A stretch of 64,000 bases of DNA from Stagnihabitans tardus (GTDB lineage Bacteria; Pseudomonadota; Alphaproteobacteria; Rhodobacterales; Rhodobacteraceae). Shown here piece after piece: positions 1 to 8,422 of the stretch; the first letter of the stretch is position 1, and every line of letters begins with the position of its first letter. Where the stretch lies: positions 124,001 to 188,000 of the forward strand of contig NZ_JAABNR010000007.1 of assembly GCF_009925085.1 (NCBI RefSeq). The letters run 5' to 3'. Under the pieces are notes generated by a model. The model was given only the letters and a program-made list of their open reading frames with translations, made no database searches and had not been told where the DNA came from. The translations under genes and the position numbers were made by a program.

Positions 1-150
1 GAGCCGGTACCAGGTCAAAAGCGCGAAGAGAGCGCCACCGCCGAGCGCCACGACGGCAAAGGTCGCCAGCACGATCGGGTCGGTCGGGATCGCATCCCAG
101 GTCAGCCTTCCGAACAGAAGGCTGGTCTCGATTGGGCCAGTCACAGCCAT
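1..150 (-). CDS. cyoB: Cytochrome o ubiquinol oxidase subunit I, 5' end only
   Basis: Only the first 50 codons are inside the window; the gene runs off its left edge. The peptide begins MAVTGPIETSLLFGRLTW and continues into a hydrophobic first segment rich in Ala, Gly and Leu, the pattern of the CyoB N-terminus before its haem-copper core. CyoB is the membrane subunit that oxidises ubiquinol and reduces oxygen with proton pumping. The start lies 7 bases after the cyoA stop, so the two are co-transcribed. None of the haem or copper ligands are visible here, so the call rests on the N-terminal pattern and on cyoA. Confidence 0.85.
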   Translation of the reverse strand, partial: MAVTGPIETSLLFGRLTWDAIPTDPIVLATFAVVALGGGALFALLTWYRL

Positions 151-157
151 GATTGCC

Positions 158-1279
158 TCACAGGTCGGAAGGAGAAAGGGGAAGCGTCGCCAAGGGGTTG
201 GGCGCGCCGGGCAGGGTCAGGCCGTGGCCCAGCAGGGGCTCGGTCCTTGGGATCGGCGCCCGTTCCGGGAGGCTCGCGGCCAAAAGCTCCTCGACCGTGC
301 AGACCCCGGTGACGAAGCCCGCCTGGGCCAGGGCCGGGTTCCGCCCGGGCAAGCTGGCCAGGGGCGTCGCCACCCCGGTCCCGCCCTTCATGTCCAAGGC
401 CATCATCTCGGCCTGGCACATCTTGCCCTCGATGACGCAAAGGTTGACCGCGCGGGCGAAGAGCCCCTCTTCGACCTGGCCGTAATAAGCGACCGGGTTC
501 TTCTCGGACTTCTCGGCCAGGGCCAGGTAGGTGGCGCTGTCCAGGACCGCGCCCTGCTTGGCCTTGGCGACCCAATCGGCAAAGCCCTTGTCATCCAGCG
601 CATGGACCTTGAACTTCATCCCCGAAAAGCCCGCGCCCGAGTAATGCGAGGCCGTGCCCTGGAAGGTGCCTGCGTGGTCAAAAAGCCCGTTGAGCTCGGT
701 CTGCATGCCGGGCATGGCATAGATCATCCCCGCCATGGCCGGGATGTAAAACGCATTCATCACGCTGTCCGAGGTCAGGTGGAACTCGACCGGGCGACCC
801 ACGGGCACGGCCAGCTCGTTGACCGAGGCCACACCCTCTTCGGGCAGGATGAAGAGCCATTTCCAGTCCAGCGCCACGACCTGGACATTCAGGGGCTCGA
901 CCCCTTCCAGGCTTTGGCCCTTGCCATCCTCGGCGAGCGGCCGGTAGGGGTCGGTCATATGGGTGCCGACCCAGGTCAGGGCGCCGAGAGAGATGATGAT
1001 GAAGAGGGGCGCGGCCCAGATCACCAGTTCCAGCTTGGTGGAGTGGTCCCAGTTGGGCCGGTAGTCGGCTGCCTTGTTGCCCGCCCGGTAGACCCATGCG
1101 AACCAGACCGTCAGCACCATCACCGGGATGATGATGATCAGCATCAGCAGGGTGGAAGAGATCAAGAGGTCCCGCTGCTCGAGGGCAACGGGGCCTGCGG
1201 GATCCAGCACTTCGGACTTGCAGCCCATCAGCACCAGCGTCAGGGCGGATAGCCCCAACCACCTCAATTTGAATGGCAT
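158..1279 (-). CDS. cyoA: Cytochrome o ubiquinol oxidase subunit II, lipoprotein
   Basis: Quinol oxidase subunit II of 373 residues. The start at 1279 gives a lipoprotein signal ending in the lipobox LMGC (Cys20) and has AGGA just upstream; an upstream in-frame ATG at 1393 would bury the signal. Two membrane helices follow (near residues 35-62 and 88-110), then a COX2-type periplasmic domain with the family stretch MNAFYIPAMAGMIYAMPGMQ. The copper ligands of cytochrome c oxidases are absent, as expected for a quinol oxidase. The protein is longer than E. coli CyoA (about 315 residues) because of a C-terminal tail with Cys and Met pairs. First gene of the cyo operon, cyoB directly behind. Confidence 0.95.
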   Translation of the reverse strand: MPFKLRWLGLSALTLVLMGCKSEVLDPAGPVALEQRDLLISSTLLMLIIIIPVMVLTVWFAWVYRAGNKAADYRPNWDHSTKLELVIWAAPLFIIISLGALTWVGTHMTDPYRPLAEDGKGQSLEGVEPLNVQVVALDWKWLFILPEEGVASVNELAVPVGRPVEFHLTSDSVMNAFYIPAMAGMIYAMPGMQTELNGLFDHAGTFQGTASHYSGAGFSGMKFKVHALDDKGFADWVAKAKQGAVLDSATYLALAEKSEKNPVAYYGQVEEGLFARAVNLCVIEGKMCQAEMMALDMKGGTGVATPLASLPGRNPALAQAGFVTGVCTVEELLAASLPERAPIPRTEPLLGHGLTLPGAPNPLATLPLSPSDL

Positions 1280-1349
1280 TTTCGGTTCCTGGTCAGTCGG
1301 TTCGTTCGCGGAGTATGCTAGGACATAGAGGTGAACGCTTTCCCCCGGC

Positions 1350-1368
1350 ATTGGACAATTTGCCCAAT
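1350..1368. promoter_or_regulatory. Near-palindromic operator candidate between cyoA and the MFS gene
   Basis: The 19-base sequence ATTGGACAATTTGCCCAAT matches its own reverse complement at 16 of 19 positions (ATTGG-n-CAA-n-TTG-n-CCAAT). It lies in the 146-base divergent gap, 70 bases upstream of the cyoA start and 58 upstream of the MFS start, where a regulator could control both. The binding protein is unknown; the TTGG/CCAA arms resemble GntR-family sites more than the TTGAT-N4-ATCAA form of FNR. Confidence 0.35.
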
Positions 1369-1425
1369 CCCGCTGCGCTGCGGCAAAGGGCAAAACCGGG
1401 CGGCGAACAGGTGAAGGACGGGAAG

Positions 1426-2715
1426 ATGACCGATATTGCCCCTCATGCGGCCGCCCATGACGTGCGGCCCTCGGATATCGCGGTGGGGGTGATCCTTGGC
1501 CGCTCTTCCGAATTCTTCGACTTTTTCGTCTTTGCCATCGCCTCGGTCATCGTCTTTCCGGGGCTTCTGTTCCCCTATATGACGCCGCTCGACGGCACGC
1601 TGTGGAGTTTCGCGATCTTCGCCCTGGCCTTCGTGGCGCGGCCCTTCGGCACGGTGATCTTCACCGAGATCGACCGCGCCTTCGGCAAGAACGTCAAGCT
1701 GGTCGTCGCGCTCTTCCTCCTGGGGTCCTCCACCGTGGCCATGGGGCTTCTGCCTGGATACCAGGAGATCGGCCACTGGGCGGCGGTGCTTCTGTGCATC
1801 CTGCGGATCGGGCAGGGGATCGCGCTGGGCGGGTCCTGGGACGGGCTGCCCTCGCTCTTGAACATCCATGCGCCCGAGGGTCGCAAGGGCTTTTACGCCA
1901 TGGTGCCGCAGCTCGGCGCTCCGGTGGGGCTGATCGTCGCGGCGCTGCTCTTTGCCTATCTCATCGCGGCCCTGCCTGCGGCGGATTTCCTGGACTGGGG
2001 CTGGCGTTACCCCTTCTTCGTGGCCTTTGCCATCAACGTCGTGGCGCTTTTTGCGCGGCTGCGCATCGTGGTCTCGCCGGAATACCAGGCCATGTATGAA
2101 AGCCGCGACCTGGAGCCGACGCCCGTCGTGGCCACCCTGCGCTCCGAGGGGCGGGGGATCGTGCTGGGCGCCTTCGCGCCGCTCGCAAGCTTTGCGCTGT
2201 TCCACATCGTCACGGTCTTCCCGCTGTCCTGGGTCTTCCTTTACACCAGCGAAAGCCCGGTCCGCTTCCTGATGCTGGAGGCCCTGGGCGCGGTCGTGGG
2301 CCTGGGCGCCATCGTGGCCTCGGCCTGGCTGGCCGACCGCTTCGGGCGCCGCAGCCTGTTGTTCTGGGGCGGGGCGGGGATCGCGGTCTTCTCTCTGCTG
2401 GCGCCGGTGCTGCTGAACGCGGGTGCGGTGGGCGAGACGATCTTCCTCCTTTACGGCTTTGCGCTTTTGGGCCTGAACTTCGGGCAGAGCTCGGGCGCCA
2501 TCGCCTCGCTCTTCGCTCCCGGCCGGCGCTATACGGCCTCGGCCCTGGTCTCGGACCTGGCCTGGCTCTTCGGCGCGGGCTTTGCGCCCCTGGCCGCGCT
2601 GATGCTCTCGGCCGCCTTCGGGCTGTTCGCCTCGGGCTTCTACCTCTTGTCGGGCGCGGTCTGCACCATGCTGGCCCTGCACTTCGCCCGCCTGCTGGAG
2701 GCGCGGCGCGACTGA
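1426..2715 (+). CDS. MFS transporter, metabolite:proton symporter type
   Basis: Twelve-helix major facilitator protein of 429 residues in the inner membrane. The start at 1426 has GAAGGA upstream; the reading frame stays open a further 153 bases upstream, but that stretch overlaps the cyoA start. The N-terminal helix contains SSEFFDFFVFAIASV, where an acidic residue in helix 1 is typical of the metabolite:H+ symporter branch. The loop between helices 2 and 3 carries ARPFGTVIF. Divergent from cyoA. MFS genes beside cyo operons recur in alphaproteobacteria, which suggests a link to respiration or to loss of a fermentation acid, but the substrate cannot be read from sequence. Confidence 0.8.
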   Translation: MTDIAPHAAAHDVRPSDIAVGVILGRSSEFFDFFVFAIASVIVFPGLLFPYMTPLDGTLWSFAIFALAFVARPFGTVIFTEIDRAFGKNVKLVVALFLLGSSTVAMGLLPGYQEIGHWAAVLLCILRIGQGIALGGSWDGLPSLLNIHAPEGRKGFYAMVPQLGAPVGLIVAALLFAYLIAALPAADFLDWGWRYPFFVAFAINVVALFARLRIVVSPEYQAMYESRDLEPTPVVATLRSEGRGIVLGAFAPLASFALFHIVTVFPLSWVFLYTSESPVRFLMLEALGAVVGLGAIVASAWLADRFGRRSLLFWGGAGIAVFSLLAPVLLNAGAVGETIFLLYGFALLGLNFGQSSGAIASLFAPGRRYTASALVSDLAWLFGAGFAPLAALMLSAAFGLFASGFYLLSGAVCTMLALHFARLLEARRD

Positions 2716-2777
2716 CCGCCCCACTCTCCCTGCGGTAATCCAAGTTCGGACTCGATTCGCGCTAAAGGCTAGGCTAG

Positions 2778-2800
2778 ACTTCAAGGGTAAACCTTGAAGT
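2778..2800 (+). promoter_or_regulatory. Hairpin covering the ribosome binding site of the GGDEF-EAL gene
   Basis: A perfect 9-base inverted repeat (arms ACTTCAAGG and CCTTGAAGT, loop GTAAA) ends 6 bases before the ATG at 2807. The only Shine-Dalgarno-like element, GAAG at 2796-2799, sits in the 3' arm, so folding of the mRNA would hide it. The same palindrome could also be a protein-binding operator in DNA. Confidence 0.5.
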
Positions 2801-2806
2801 TTTCAG

Positions 2807-5338
2807 ATGATAAATCGCTGGCCCCCGTCTGCGGATGCAAGGCCCTCCCCGCCCCGCCGGGTCGAGGATGGGACGGTTTGGGTTCTGCATGCGGTCACGG
2901 GGCAAGAGCCTAGCCTGGCCATCGGCTCGGCCGAGGCGCTTCCCTTGCCTGACAGCCTGGACTGGTGGTCGCCGGACGAGCGACCGCAGGCCGAAGCCTG
3001 GTTCCGCGGGCTCTTGCTCCCTCCGCCCGAGCGGGTCCCGGGGCACGATCCCCCCCTGCGGGTCCCCGTCCTGATGCTGCGCGCCGTCCGGGGCCCGCTT
3101 GCGGGGTCCTACCTGCGGTTCGAGGCCGATCCCCCCCTGGGCAAGACGGGTGAGGCCCGTGGCAGTTGCTCGGATTTCATGAGCCATCTTGGGCCTTTGC
3201 GCCGCGCACTTGATTTCATCGACTATTCTCACCTGGGCACCTGGATGCTGGATGTTCCCAGCGGAGCGCTGGATATCGACGCCACCTGGGCCCGGGCCCT
3301 GGGCTACAGCCTGGCAGATCTGTCGCCATTCAACCACAGCGACTGGGCCGCCATGACCCATCCCGACGATGTCGCGGGCTTCGAGGCGCAAGAGATCCGC
3401 GACCGCCTCGCCCGGGGCGAGGTCGTGCATTTCGTCTCGCGCACGCGTCATGCCAAGGGGCATTGGGTCTGGCTCTTGACCTGCTGCCGGGCGGCGCTGT
3501 GGGACGGGCAGGGCGCGGTCCTGCGGGTCATCGGCTATGACATCGACATCACCGAACACCGCAGCCTCCTGGCCAAGGCCGAGGATCAGCGACAGTTGAT
3601 GATGCGAATCCTCGACGTCATCCCCTCCGGTCAGCTGGTGGTCGATGACGAGGGGCTGATCACCTTCTGCAACCCGGTGGCGGCCGAACTGATCGGCACC
3701 GCGCCCGAGCGCGCCGTGGGCCAGGCGCTGACGGCTGTCCTGCCGCTGGAGGAGGGCCCGGACCGCCTGCGCCAGGTGCTGGCAGAGCAGGGCGACCAGC
3801 GCGGCATGACGCTGGTCCTGCGCCCCTCGCCCGAACGCGACCTGGACGAGGCCATCCGCGAGCAGCTTTTCGACAGCGACACCGCCGAGGCCCCCGCCCA
3901 GGCCAGGCGCTATCTCTCGGCCGAATTCACCCGCGTGTCCGAAGTGGGGCGGACCTTCGTCACCCTCTCGGACAACACCGCCCAAGAGGCGCAGCGCCGC
4001 AGCCTGGAACGCGCCGTCGAACAGGCGCGCTTCATCGCCACCCATGACCTGATGACGGGCCTGCCCGACCGTTATGACTTTCTGCATCGCCTGACCGAGA
4101 CCCTGGGCCAGTCCGGCCCCCTGGGGACTCCGGTCGCGGTGATGCTGATCGACCTGGACAACTTCAAGATGGTCAACGACGGGATGGGGCATGAGAAGGG
4201 CGACCAGGTGATCAAGGCCGCCGCCGCCCGGCTGGAGCGCGGCCTTCCCGACCGCGCGCGGCTTGCCCGCTTTGGCGGTGACGAATTCGTGGTGATGATC
4301 CCCGATTGCCCCCCGGCCGAGGCGGCGCTTCTGGCCGAGGACCTGCGCGACCGCTTTGCCGTCCCGCTGACCTTCTCGCTGCGCCATGTCCTGATCTCGT
4401 GTTCGATCGGCATCGGGGTCTTTCCCCAGGATGCCGGGACGGCCGACGAGCTGATCCGCTGCGCCGACCTGGCGATGTACGAGGCCAAGGCGCTGGGGCG
4501 CGGCCAGATCCGCCGCTTTACCCCTGACCTGCGGCGGCGCAACGAAAGGCGCAGCGCCGTGCTTCAGGCCGTCCAGCGCGCCCTGTCGGAAAGCAGCTTC
4601 CACATCGTCCTGCAACCGAAGTTCCGCCTGTCGCGTCTGGGCCAGCCGATCGGGGCCGAGGTCCTCTTGCGGCTGCGCGACACCGAGATCGGGCAGCTCT
4701 CTCCGGCCGAGTTCATCCCCATCGCCGAGGCCCAGGGCCTGATCCCCGCCATCGACCGCGAGGTCGTGCGGCTGGTGGGCGAGTTGCGGGCCCGTGGCTT
4801 CGCGCTGCCCCTGTCGATCAACCTGTCGGCCCTGACCCTGTCGGGGCCCGGTTTCGGTGACCTGCTCGAGGCGCTGCCGGCCCTGGCCCGCAAGGGCGGG
4901 CTGATGGTCGAGGTGACGGAGACCTCTTTCATGGGCCGCCTTGGTGCCGTGCGTGACACGTTGCACATGCTGCGCCGGTCGGGCGTCGGCGTGGCGGTGG
5001 ATGATTTCGGCATCGGCCATTCTTCGCTGGCCTATCTGCAATCCCTGCCCGTGCAAGAGCTCAAGATCGACCGGTCCTTCGTCGCAAGCCTCGGCCACGA
5101 GCCTGGCCCCTCCCATGCCATCGTCCGCGCCATCCTGGCCATGGCCGAGGCGCTGGGCCTGACCACGGTGGCCGAGGGGGTCGAGACGCCCGAACAGGCG
5201 GATTGGCTGATGGCGCACGGCTGCGAGCTCGCCCAGGGCTTCCTTTTGGGCCGCCCCGTCGATCCGCAGGAGTTCCAGCGCTTCTACCTGTCCCCGCAAG
5301 AGGAAAACCTCCCCTCTGACCTCGGAGCGAGCCGATGA
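2807..5338 (+). CDS. PAS-PAS-GGDEF-EAL cyclic-di-GMP turnover protein
   Basis: Soluble sensor of 843 residues joining synthesis and breakdown domains for cyclic di-GMP. After a divergent N-terminal 130 residues there is a PAS fold (about 140-255) and a second PAS-like segment (about 262-310). The diguanylate cyclase domain has an intact GGDEF at residues 490-494. The RxxD inhibitory site is not present at its usual position. The phosphodiesterase domain carries EVL (618-620) in place of EAL, with the family motifs NLS, TET, DDFGIGHSSL and EGVET all present, so catalysis is plausible. No membrane helix or signal peptide. Its stop overlaps the start of the SorC-type regulator by 4 bases, so the two are translationally coupled. 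Confidence 0.92.
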   Translation: MINRWPPSADARPSPPRRVEDGTVWVLHAVTGQEPSLAIGSAEALPLPDSLDWWSPDERPQAEAWFRGLLLPPPERVPGHDPPLRVPVLMLRAVRGPLAGSYLRFEADPPLGKTGEARGSCSDFMSHLGPLRRALDFIDYSHLGTWMLDVPSGALDIDATWARALGYSLADLSPFNHSDWAAMTHPDDVAGFEAQEIRDRLARGEVVHFVSRTRHAKGHWVWLLTCCRAALWDGQGAVLRVIGYDIDITEHRSLLAKAEDQRQLMMRILDVIPSGQLVVDDEGLITFCNPVAAELIGTAPERAVGQALTAVLPLEEGPDRLRQVLAEQGDQRGMTLVLRPSPERDLDEAIREQLFDSDTAEAPAQARRYLSAEFTRVSEVGRTFVTLSDNTAQEAQRRSLERAVEQARFIATHDLMTGLPDRYDFLHRLTETLGQSGPLGTPVAVMLIDLDNFKMVNDGMGHEKGDQVIKAAAARLERGLPDRARLARFGGDEFVVMIPDCPPAEAALLAEDLRDRFAVPLTFSLRHVLISCSIGIGVFPQDAGTADELIRCADLAMYEAKALGRGQIRRFTPDLRRRNERRSAVLQAVQRALSESSFHIVLQPKFRLSRLGQPIGAEVLLRLRDTEIGQLSPAEFIPIAEAQGLIPAIDREVVRLVGELRARGFALPLSINLSALTLSGPGFGDLLEALPALARKGGLMVEVTETSFMGRLGAVRDTLHMLRRSGVGVAVDDFGIGHSSLAYLQSLPVQELKIDRSFVASLGHEPGPSHAIVRAILAMAEALGLTTVAEGVETPEQADWLMAHGCELAQGFLLGRPVDPQEFQRFYLSPQEENLPSDLGASR

Positions 5339-6297
5339 ACCCCCCGACACCGACGCATCACCCCGACAGTCTCGAAGCCCGCGTGATCTGGCTGCACGAT
5401 GTCGGCGGCCTGGCCGCGCGCGAGATCGCCTGGCGCCTCGGCGTGCCCGAAGTGCGGGTCGAAAAGATCCTGGCCGCGCCTCGCATCGGCCTGGCCGCCT
5501 CTGTCGCCCCGGAAAGCGAGACGCGCAACCTGGCCGAGGTCTCGCGCCGCCTGGCCGCGCGCCATGGCCTGGCCGCCGTCCATCTTGGCGCCCGTCTCCT
5601 GCCCTCGGAAAGCGCGATGGAAACCGTGTCGCGCGCCGGGGCCGCCTTCCTGGCCGAAGAGCTGCGCCAGGCCGGGGCAGGGCCCGGGGGGCGCCTGATC
5701 GCGCTCAGCCACGGCCGCACCATCGCGGGCGCCGCCGCCGCCTTGCCGCGGGTGCGGGCCAGCCATGTCCGCTTCGTCTCGCTCTTGGGCGACCTGACCG
5801 CGCGGCGCTCGGCCTATCCGCACGAAGTCATGTATACGCTCGCCCGCCGCCTTGGGGCCGAGGCCTTCATCATGCCTGCCCCCCTTTACCTCTCTTCCCC
5901 CGCCGAATGCCTGGCGCTGGAGCAGATCTCGTTCATCCGCGATATCCTGCGGCTTCAGGCCGAGGCGGATACGCTGATCCTGGGGATCGGTCAGGCCGAT
6001 ACCGAAAGCCAGCTTCTGTCGATGGGCATGATGGAGCGGGTGGCGCTGGAGATGCTGATGGAAGCGGGCGCCGCGGGCGAGATCATGGGGCGCTTCATCG
6101 ACAAGGAGGGGCGCGAGATCCCCTCCGACCTCGCCCGCCGCACCGTCTCTCCCCCGATCGAGTCGTTGCGCGGGCGGCGTGTCGTGGGCATCGCGGGGGG
6201 CATGTCCAAGGTCCGGGCGATCCGGGCCGTGCTGGCCTCGGGCATCCTGGTCGAGCTGATCACCGACCTGGCCACGGCCGAGGCGCTCTTGATTTGA
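5335..6297 (+). CDS. SorC-family sugar-binding transcriptional regulator
   Basis: Regulator of 320 residues with an N-terminal helix-turn-helix (about residues 15-50, GLAAREIAWRLGVPEVRVEK) and a C-terminal effector domain of the sugar-phosphate-binding SorC/DeoR type. The effector domain carries the family patterns LSHGRT and RFVSLLGDL. It is a paralogue of the EryD-like protein at 15983-16936, sharing these motifs in the same order. ATGA overlap with the upstream cyclic-di-GMP gene. A 15-base palindrome lies just after its stop in front of the hydrolase gene, so it probably controls the downstream hydrolase and transporter operon in response to a phosphorylated ligand. That is inference from position. 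Confidence 0.85.
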   Translation: MNPPTPTHHPDSLEARVIWLHDVGGLAAREIAWRLGVPEVRVEKILAAPRIGLAASVAPESETRNLAEVSRRLAARHGLAAVHLGARLLPSESAMETVSRAGAAFLAEELRQAGAGPGGRLIALSHGRTIAGAAAALPRVRASHVRFVSLLGDLTARRSAYPHEVMYTLARRLGAEAFIMPAPLYLSSPAECLALEQISFIRDILRLQAEADTLILGIGQADTESQLLSMGMMERVALEMLMEAGAAGEIMGRFIDKEGREIPSDLARRTVSPPIESLRGRRVVGIAGGMSKVRAIRAVLASGILVELITDLATAEALLI

Positions 6298-6314
6298 GAT
6301 CGGCGCTGTTGCAT

Positions 6315-6329
6315 CCTTGTTCAACAAGG
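6315..6329. promoter_or_regulatory. Palindromic operator candidate before the hydrolase-transporter operon
   Basis: CCTTGTTCAACAAGG is a perfect palindrome around one central base. It begins 17 bases after the SorC-type gene stop, ends 8 bases before the next ATG, and partly overlaps its Shine-Dalgarno AAGGGGG. Both placement and symmetry fit an operator for the adjacent regulator; as RNA it would also mask the ribosome binding site. Confidence 0.45.
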
Positions 6330-6337
6330 GGGCCGCA

Positions 6338-8422
6338 ATGATCGTCGAAGAGCCTGTCTTCATCACCCTGCGGGATGGCACGCTTCTGGCGGCCAAGCTC
6401 TGGCGGCCCGATGGCCCCCCGGTGCCAGCGGTCCTGGAATACCTGCCCTACCGCTTCCGCGACGGCACACGGGGGCGCGATCAGGCGATGCATGGCTGGA
6501 TCGCGGAGCAGGGTTATGCCTGCCTGCGGGTCGATATCCGGGGGATGGGCGAAAGCCAGGGGCTTTTGCACGACGAATATTCGGCGCAAGAGCTGGCCGA
6601 TGGCGTCGAGGTGATAGCCTGGATCGCAGCCCAGGACTGGTGCGATGGCCAGGTGGCGATGATGGGGATTTCCTGGTCGGGCTTCAACGCCTTGCAGATC
6701 GCGGCGCTGCGGCCCCCGGCCTTGAAGACCGTGATCCCGGTGGGTTTCACCGATGACCGCTATGCCACCGATGTGCATTACATCGGCGGCTTGATCTCCA
6801 AGGACAATTTCGACTGGTCGGCCACGATGCTGGCGCAAAACGACCTGCCGCCCGACCCCGCGACCTTCGGCCCGGGCTGGCGGGCGGAATGGCTGAAGCG
6901 CGCCGAGGCCAATGTCCCCTGGGCGCATCACTGGTTCGCCCATCAGCGCCGCGATGCCTATTGGCAGCACGGCTCGGTCTGCCAGGATTACGCTGCCATC
7001 CAGGTCCCGGTCTATGCCGTCTCGGGCTGGGCCGACAATTACGCCGAGGCCGTGCCGCGATTGCTTGCGGGCCTCAAGGTCCCCGCGCGGGGCCTGATCG
7101 GCCCCTGGGCGCATTCCTATCCCCATGACGTGACGGTGGGCCCCGCCATCGGCTGGCTGCAAGAGGTCATCCGCTGGCTGGACCACTGGCTGAAAGGCCG
7201 CGACACCGGGATCATGGAGGAGCCCTTCCTGCGGGTCTGGATGCAAGAGCCCCTGCCGCCCGCGACCTGCTACACCCATCGCCCGGGCCGATGGGTGGGC
7301 GAGGACCACTGGCCCTCCCCGCATATCCGCGACCTGACCTTCGCGCTGGAGGGCGAAAGCCTCCGCCCCCTGCCTGCCGAAGAGACAGCGCCGCCCCTGG
7401 CCGGGGGCGCCGCCGCCCCCCTCTCTCCCCCCGCCGCCCCTGCGAATGCGGGGGCCTCGACCCCCGGCCCGACCGGGTCGGCCCCTTCTTCCCCCTCTGC
7501 AGCCCAACCCCGCTCCATCCTCTCCCCCCTCTGGGTCGGCCTCACCGCCGGAGAGATCGGCCGCTACGGCGAGGATGCCGATTGGCCGCCCGATCAGCGC
7601 ATGGATGACGGAGGCTCGCTGGTCTGGCTCTCGCCGCCGCTGACGGAACGGCTGGAGATCATGGGCGCGCCGAAGGTCACCCTGCACCTCTCCGCCGACA
7701 AGCCCCAGGCCCAGGTCTGCCTCCGGCTCAACGACGTCTCCCCGGATGGCCCAAGGGCGCGGGTGACGGTCGGCCTTCTGAACCTGACCCACCGCAACAG
7801 CCACGAGACCCCCGAACCCCTCACCCCCGGCCAGGTCTACGCGGTGACCGTCGAGCTCGACGACATCGCCCAGGCCTTCCCGGAAGGCCACCGGATCGGC
7901 CTTTCGCTCTCGACCTCTTACTACCCCATCGCCCATCCCGGCCCCGAGCCTGCCCGCGTCACGATCCATGGCGGCACCCTGCACCTGCCAGAGCGCCCCC
8001 CTCGCCCCCAGACCCTGCGCGACTTCGACGCCCCCGTCTCTGCCCCCCGCACCCCCGAGCGCCACGAAGAGGTCCCCACCGTGCCGCGCCGCGTCACCCT
8101 GGACCTGCTCTCGGGCCGCTATGCCGTCGACTTCCCGCGCTGGACCTACCGGCTGGTGATGGAGGATATCGCCACCACCGTCACCTCCGAAGGCCATGTC
8201 CGCCACGAGATCACCGAGGGCGATCCGCTCTCGGCCCTGACCACGACCGAATACCGCGTCACCATCGACCGCCATGGCATCCTGGCGGGCCATCACTCCA
8301 AGGGGCGGCTTTCCTGCGACGCCACCCATTTCCGGCTGGAAACGCAATTGACCGTGACGGAAAACGGGCAGACGATCTTCGAACGCCAATGGGACGAGAG
8401 GTTCGCGCGTGACTTCCAGTAG
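6338..8422 (+). CDS. CocE/NonD-type alpha/beta hydrolase (X-Pro peptidase S15-like)
   Basis: Hydrolase of 694 residues related to cocaine esterase and X-Pro dipeptidyl peptidases, acting on acyl ester or amide bonds. The start at 6338 is chosen for AAGGGGG at good spacing; an ATG 21 bases upstream has none. The nucleophile is Ser112 in GISWSG. A C-terminal jelly-roll domain follows. Between them, about residues 350-400, lies an Ala/Pro/Ser-rich stretch not expected in the family, encoded by a cluster of GC palindromes at 7391-7500. The deacylase start overlaps its end by 14 bases. No signal peptide, so it acts in the cytoplasm on imported material. The substrate is unknown. Confidence 0.85.
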   Translation: MIVEEPVFITLRDGTLLAAKLWRPDGPPVPAVLEYLPYRFRDGTRGRDQAMHGWIAEQGYACLRVDIRGMGESQGLLHDEYSAQELADGVEVIAWIAAQDWCDGQVAMMGISWSGFNALQIAALRPPALKTVIPVGFTDDRYATDVHYIGGLISKDNFDWSATMLAQNDLPPDPATFGPGWRAEWLKRAEANVPWAHHWFAHQRRDAYWQHGSVCQDYAAIQVPVYAVSGWADNYAEAVPRLLAGLKVPARGLIGPWAHSYPHDVTVGPAIGWLQEVIRWLDHWLKGRDTGIMEEPFLRVWMQEPLPPATCYTHRPGRWVGEDHWPSPHIRDLTFALEGESLRPLPAEETAPPLAGGAAAPLSPPAAPANAGASTPGPTGSAPSSPSAAQPRSILSPLWVGLTAGEIGRYGEDADWPPDQRMDDGGSLVWLSPPLTERLEIMGAPKVTLHLSADKPQAQVCLRLNDVSPDGPRARVTVGLLNLTHRNSHETPEPLTPGQVYAVTVELDDIAQAFPEGHRIGLSLSTSYYPIAHPGPEPARVTIHGGTLHLPERPPRPQTLRDFDAPVSAPRTPERHEEVPTVPRRVTLDLLSGRYAVDFPRWTYRLVMEDIATTVTSEGHVRHEITEGDPLSALTTTEYRVTIDRHGILAGHHSKGRLSCDATHFRLETQLTVTENGQTIFERQWDERFARDFQ
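7421..7463. repeat. Palindromic repeat element inserted in frame in the hydrolase gene
   Basis: This stretch matches the intergenic element at 27581-27624. The left flank (7421-7440) is 17 of 20 identical, including CCGCCGCCCC, and the right flank GGGGCCTCGACCC is identical over 13 bases. The variable hairpin tip between them is TGCGAATGCG here. Further GC palindromes surround it (7391-7420, 7464-7490). It encodes only Ala, Pro, Gly and Ser and sits in a linker, so the insertion is tolerated. Confidence 0.6.

Noticed and set aside
2778-2800. MerR-family operator
   Set aside because: The arms look a little like MerR-type sites, but no -35/-10 pair with 19-20 base spacing frames it and no MerR gene is nearby. 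The hairpin over the ribosome binding site is simpler.
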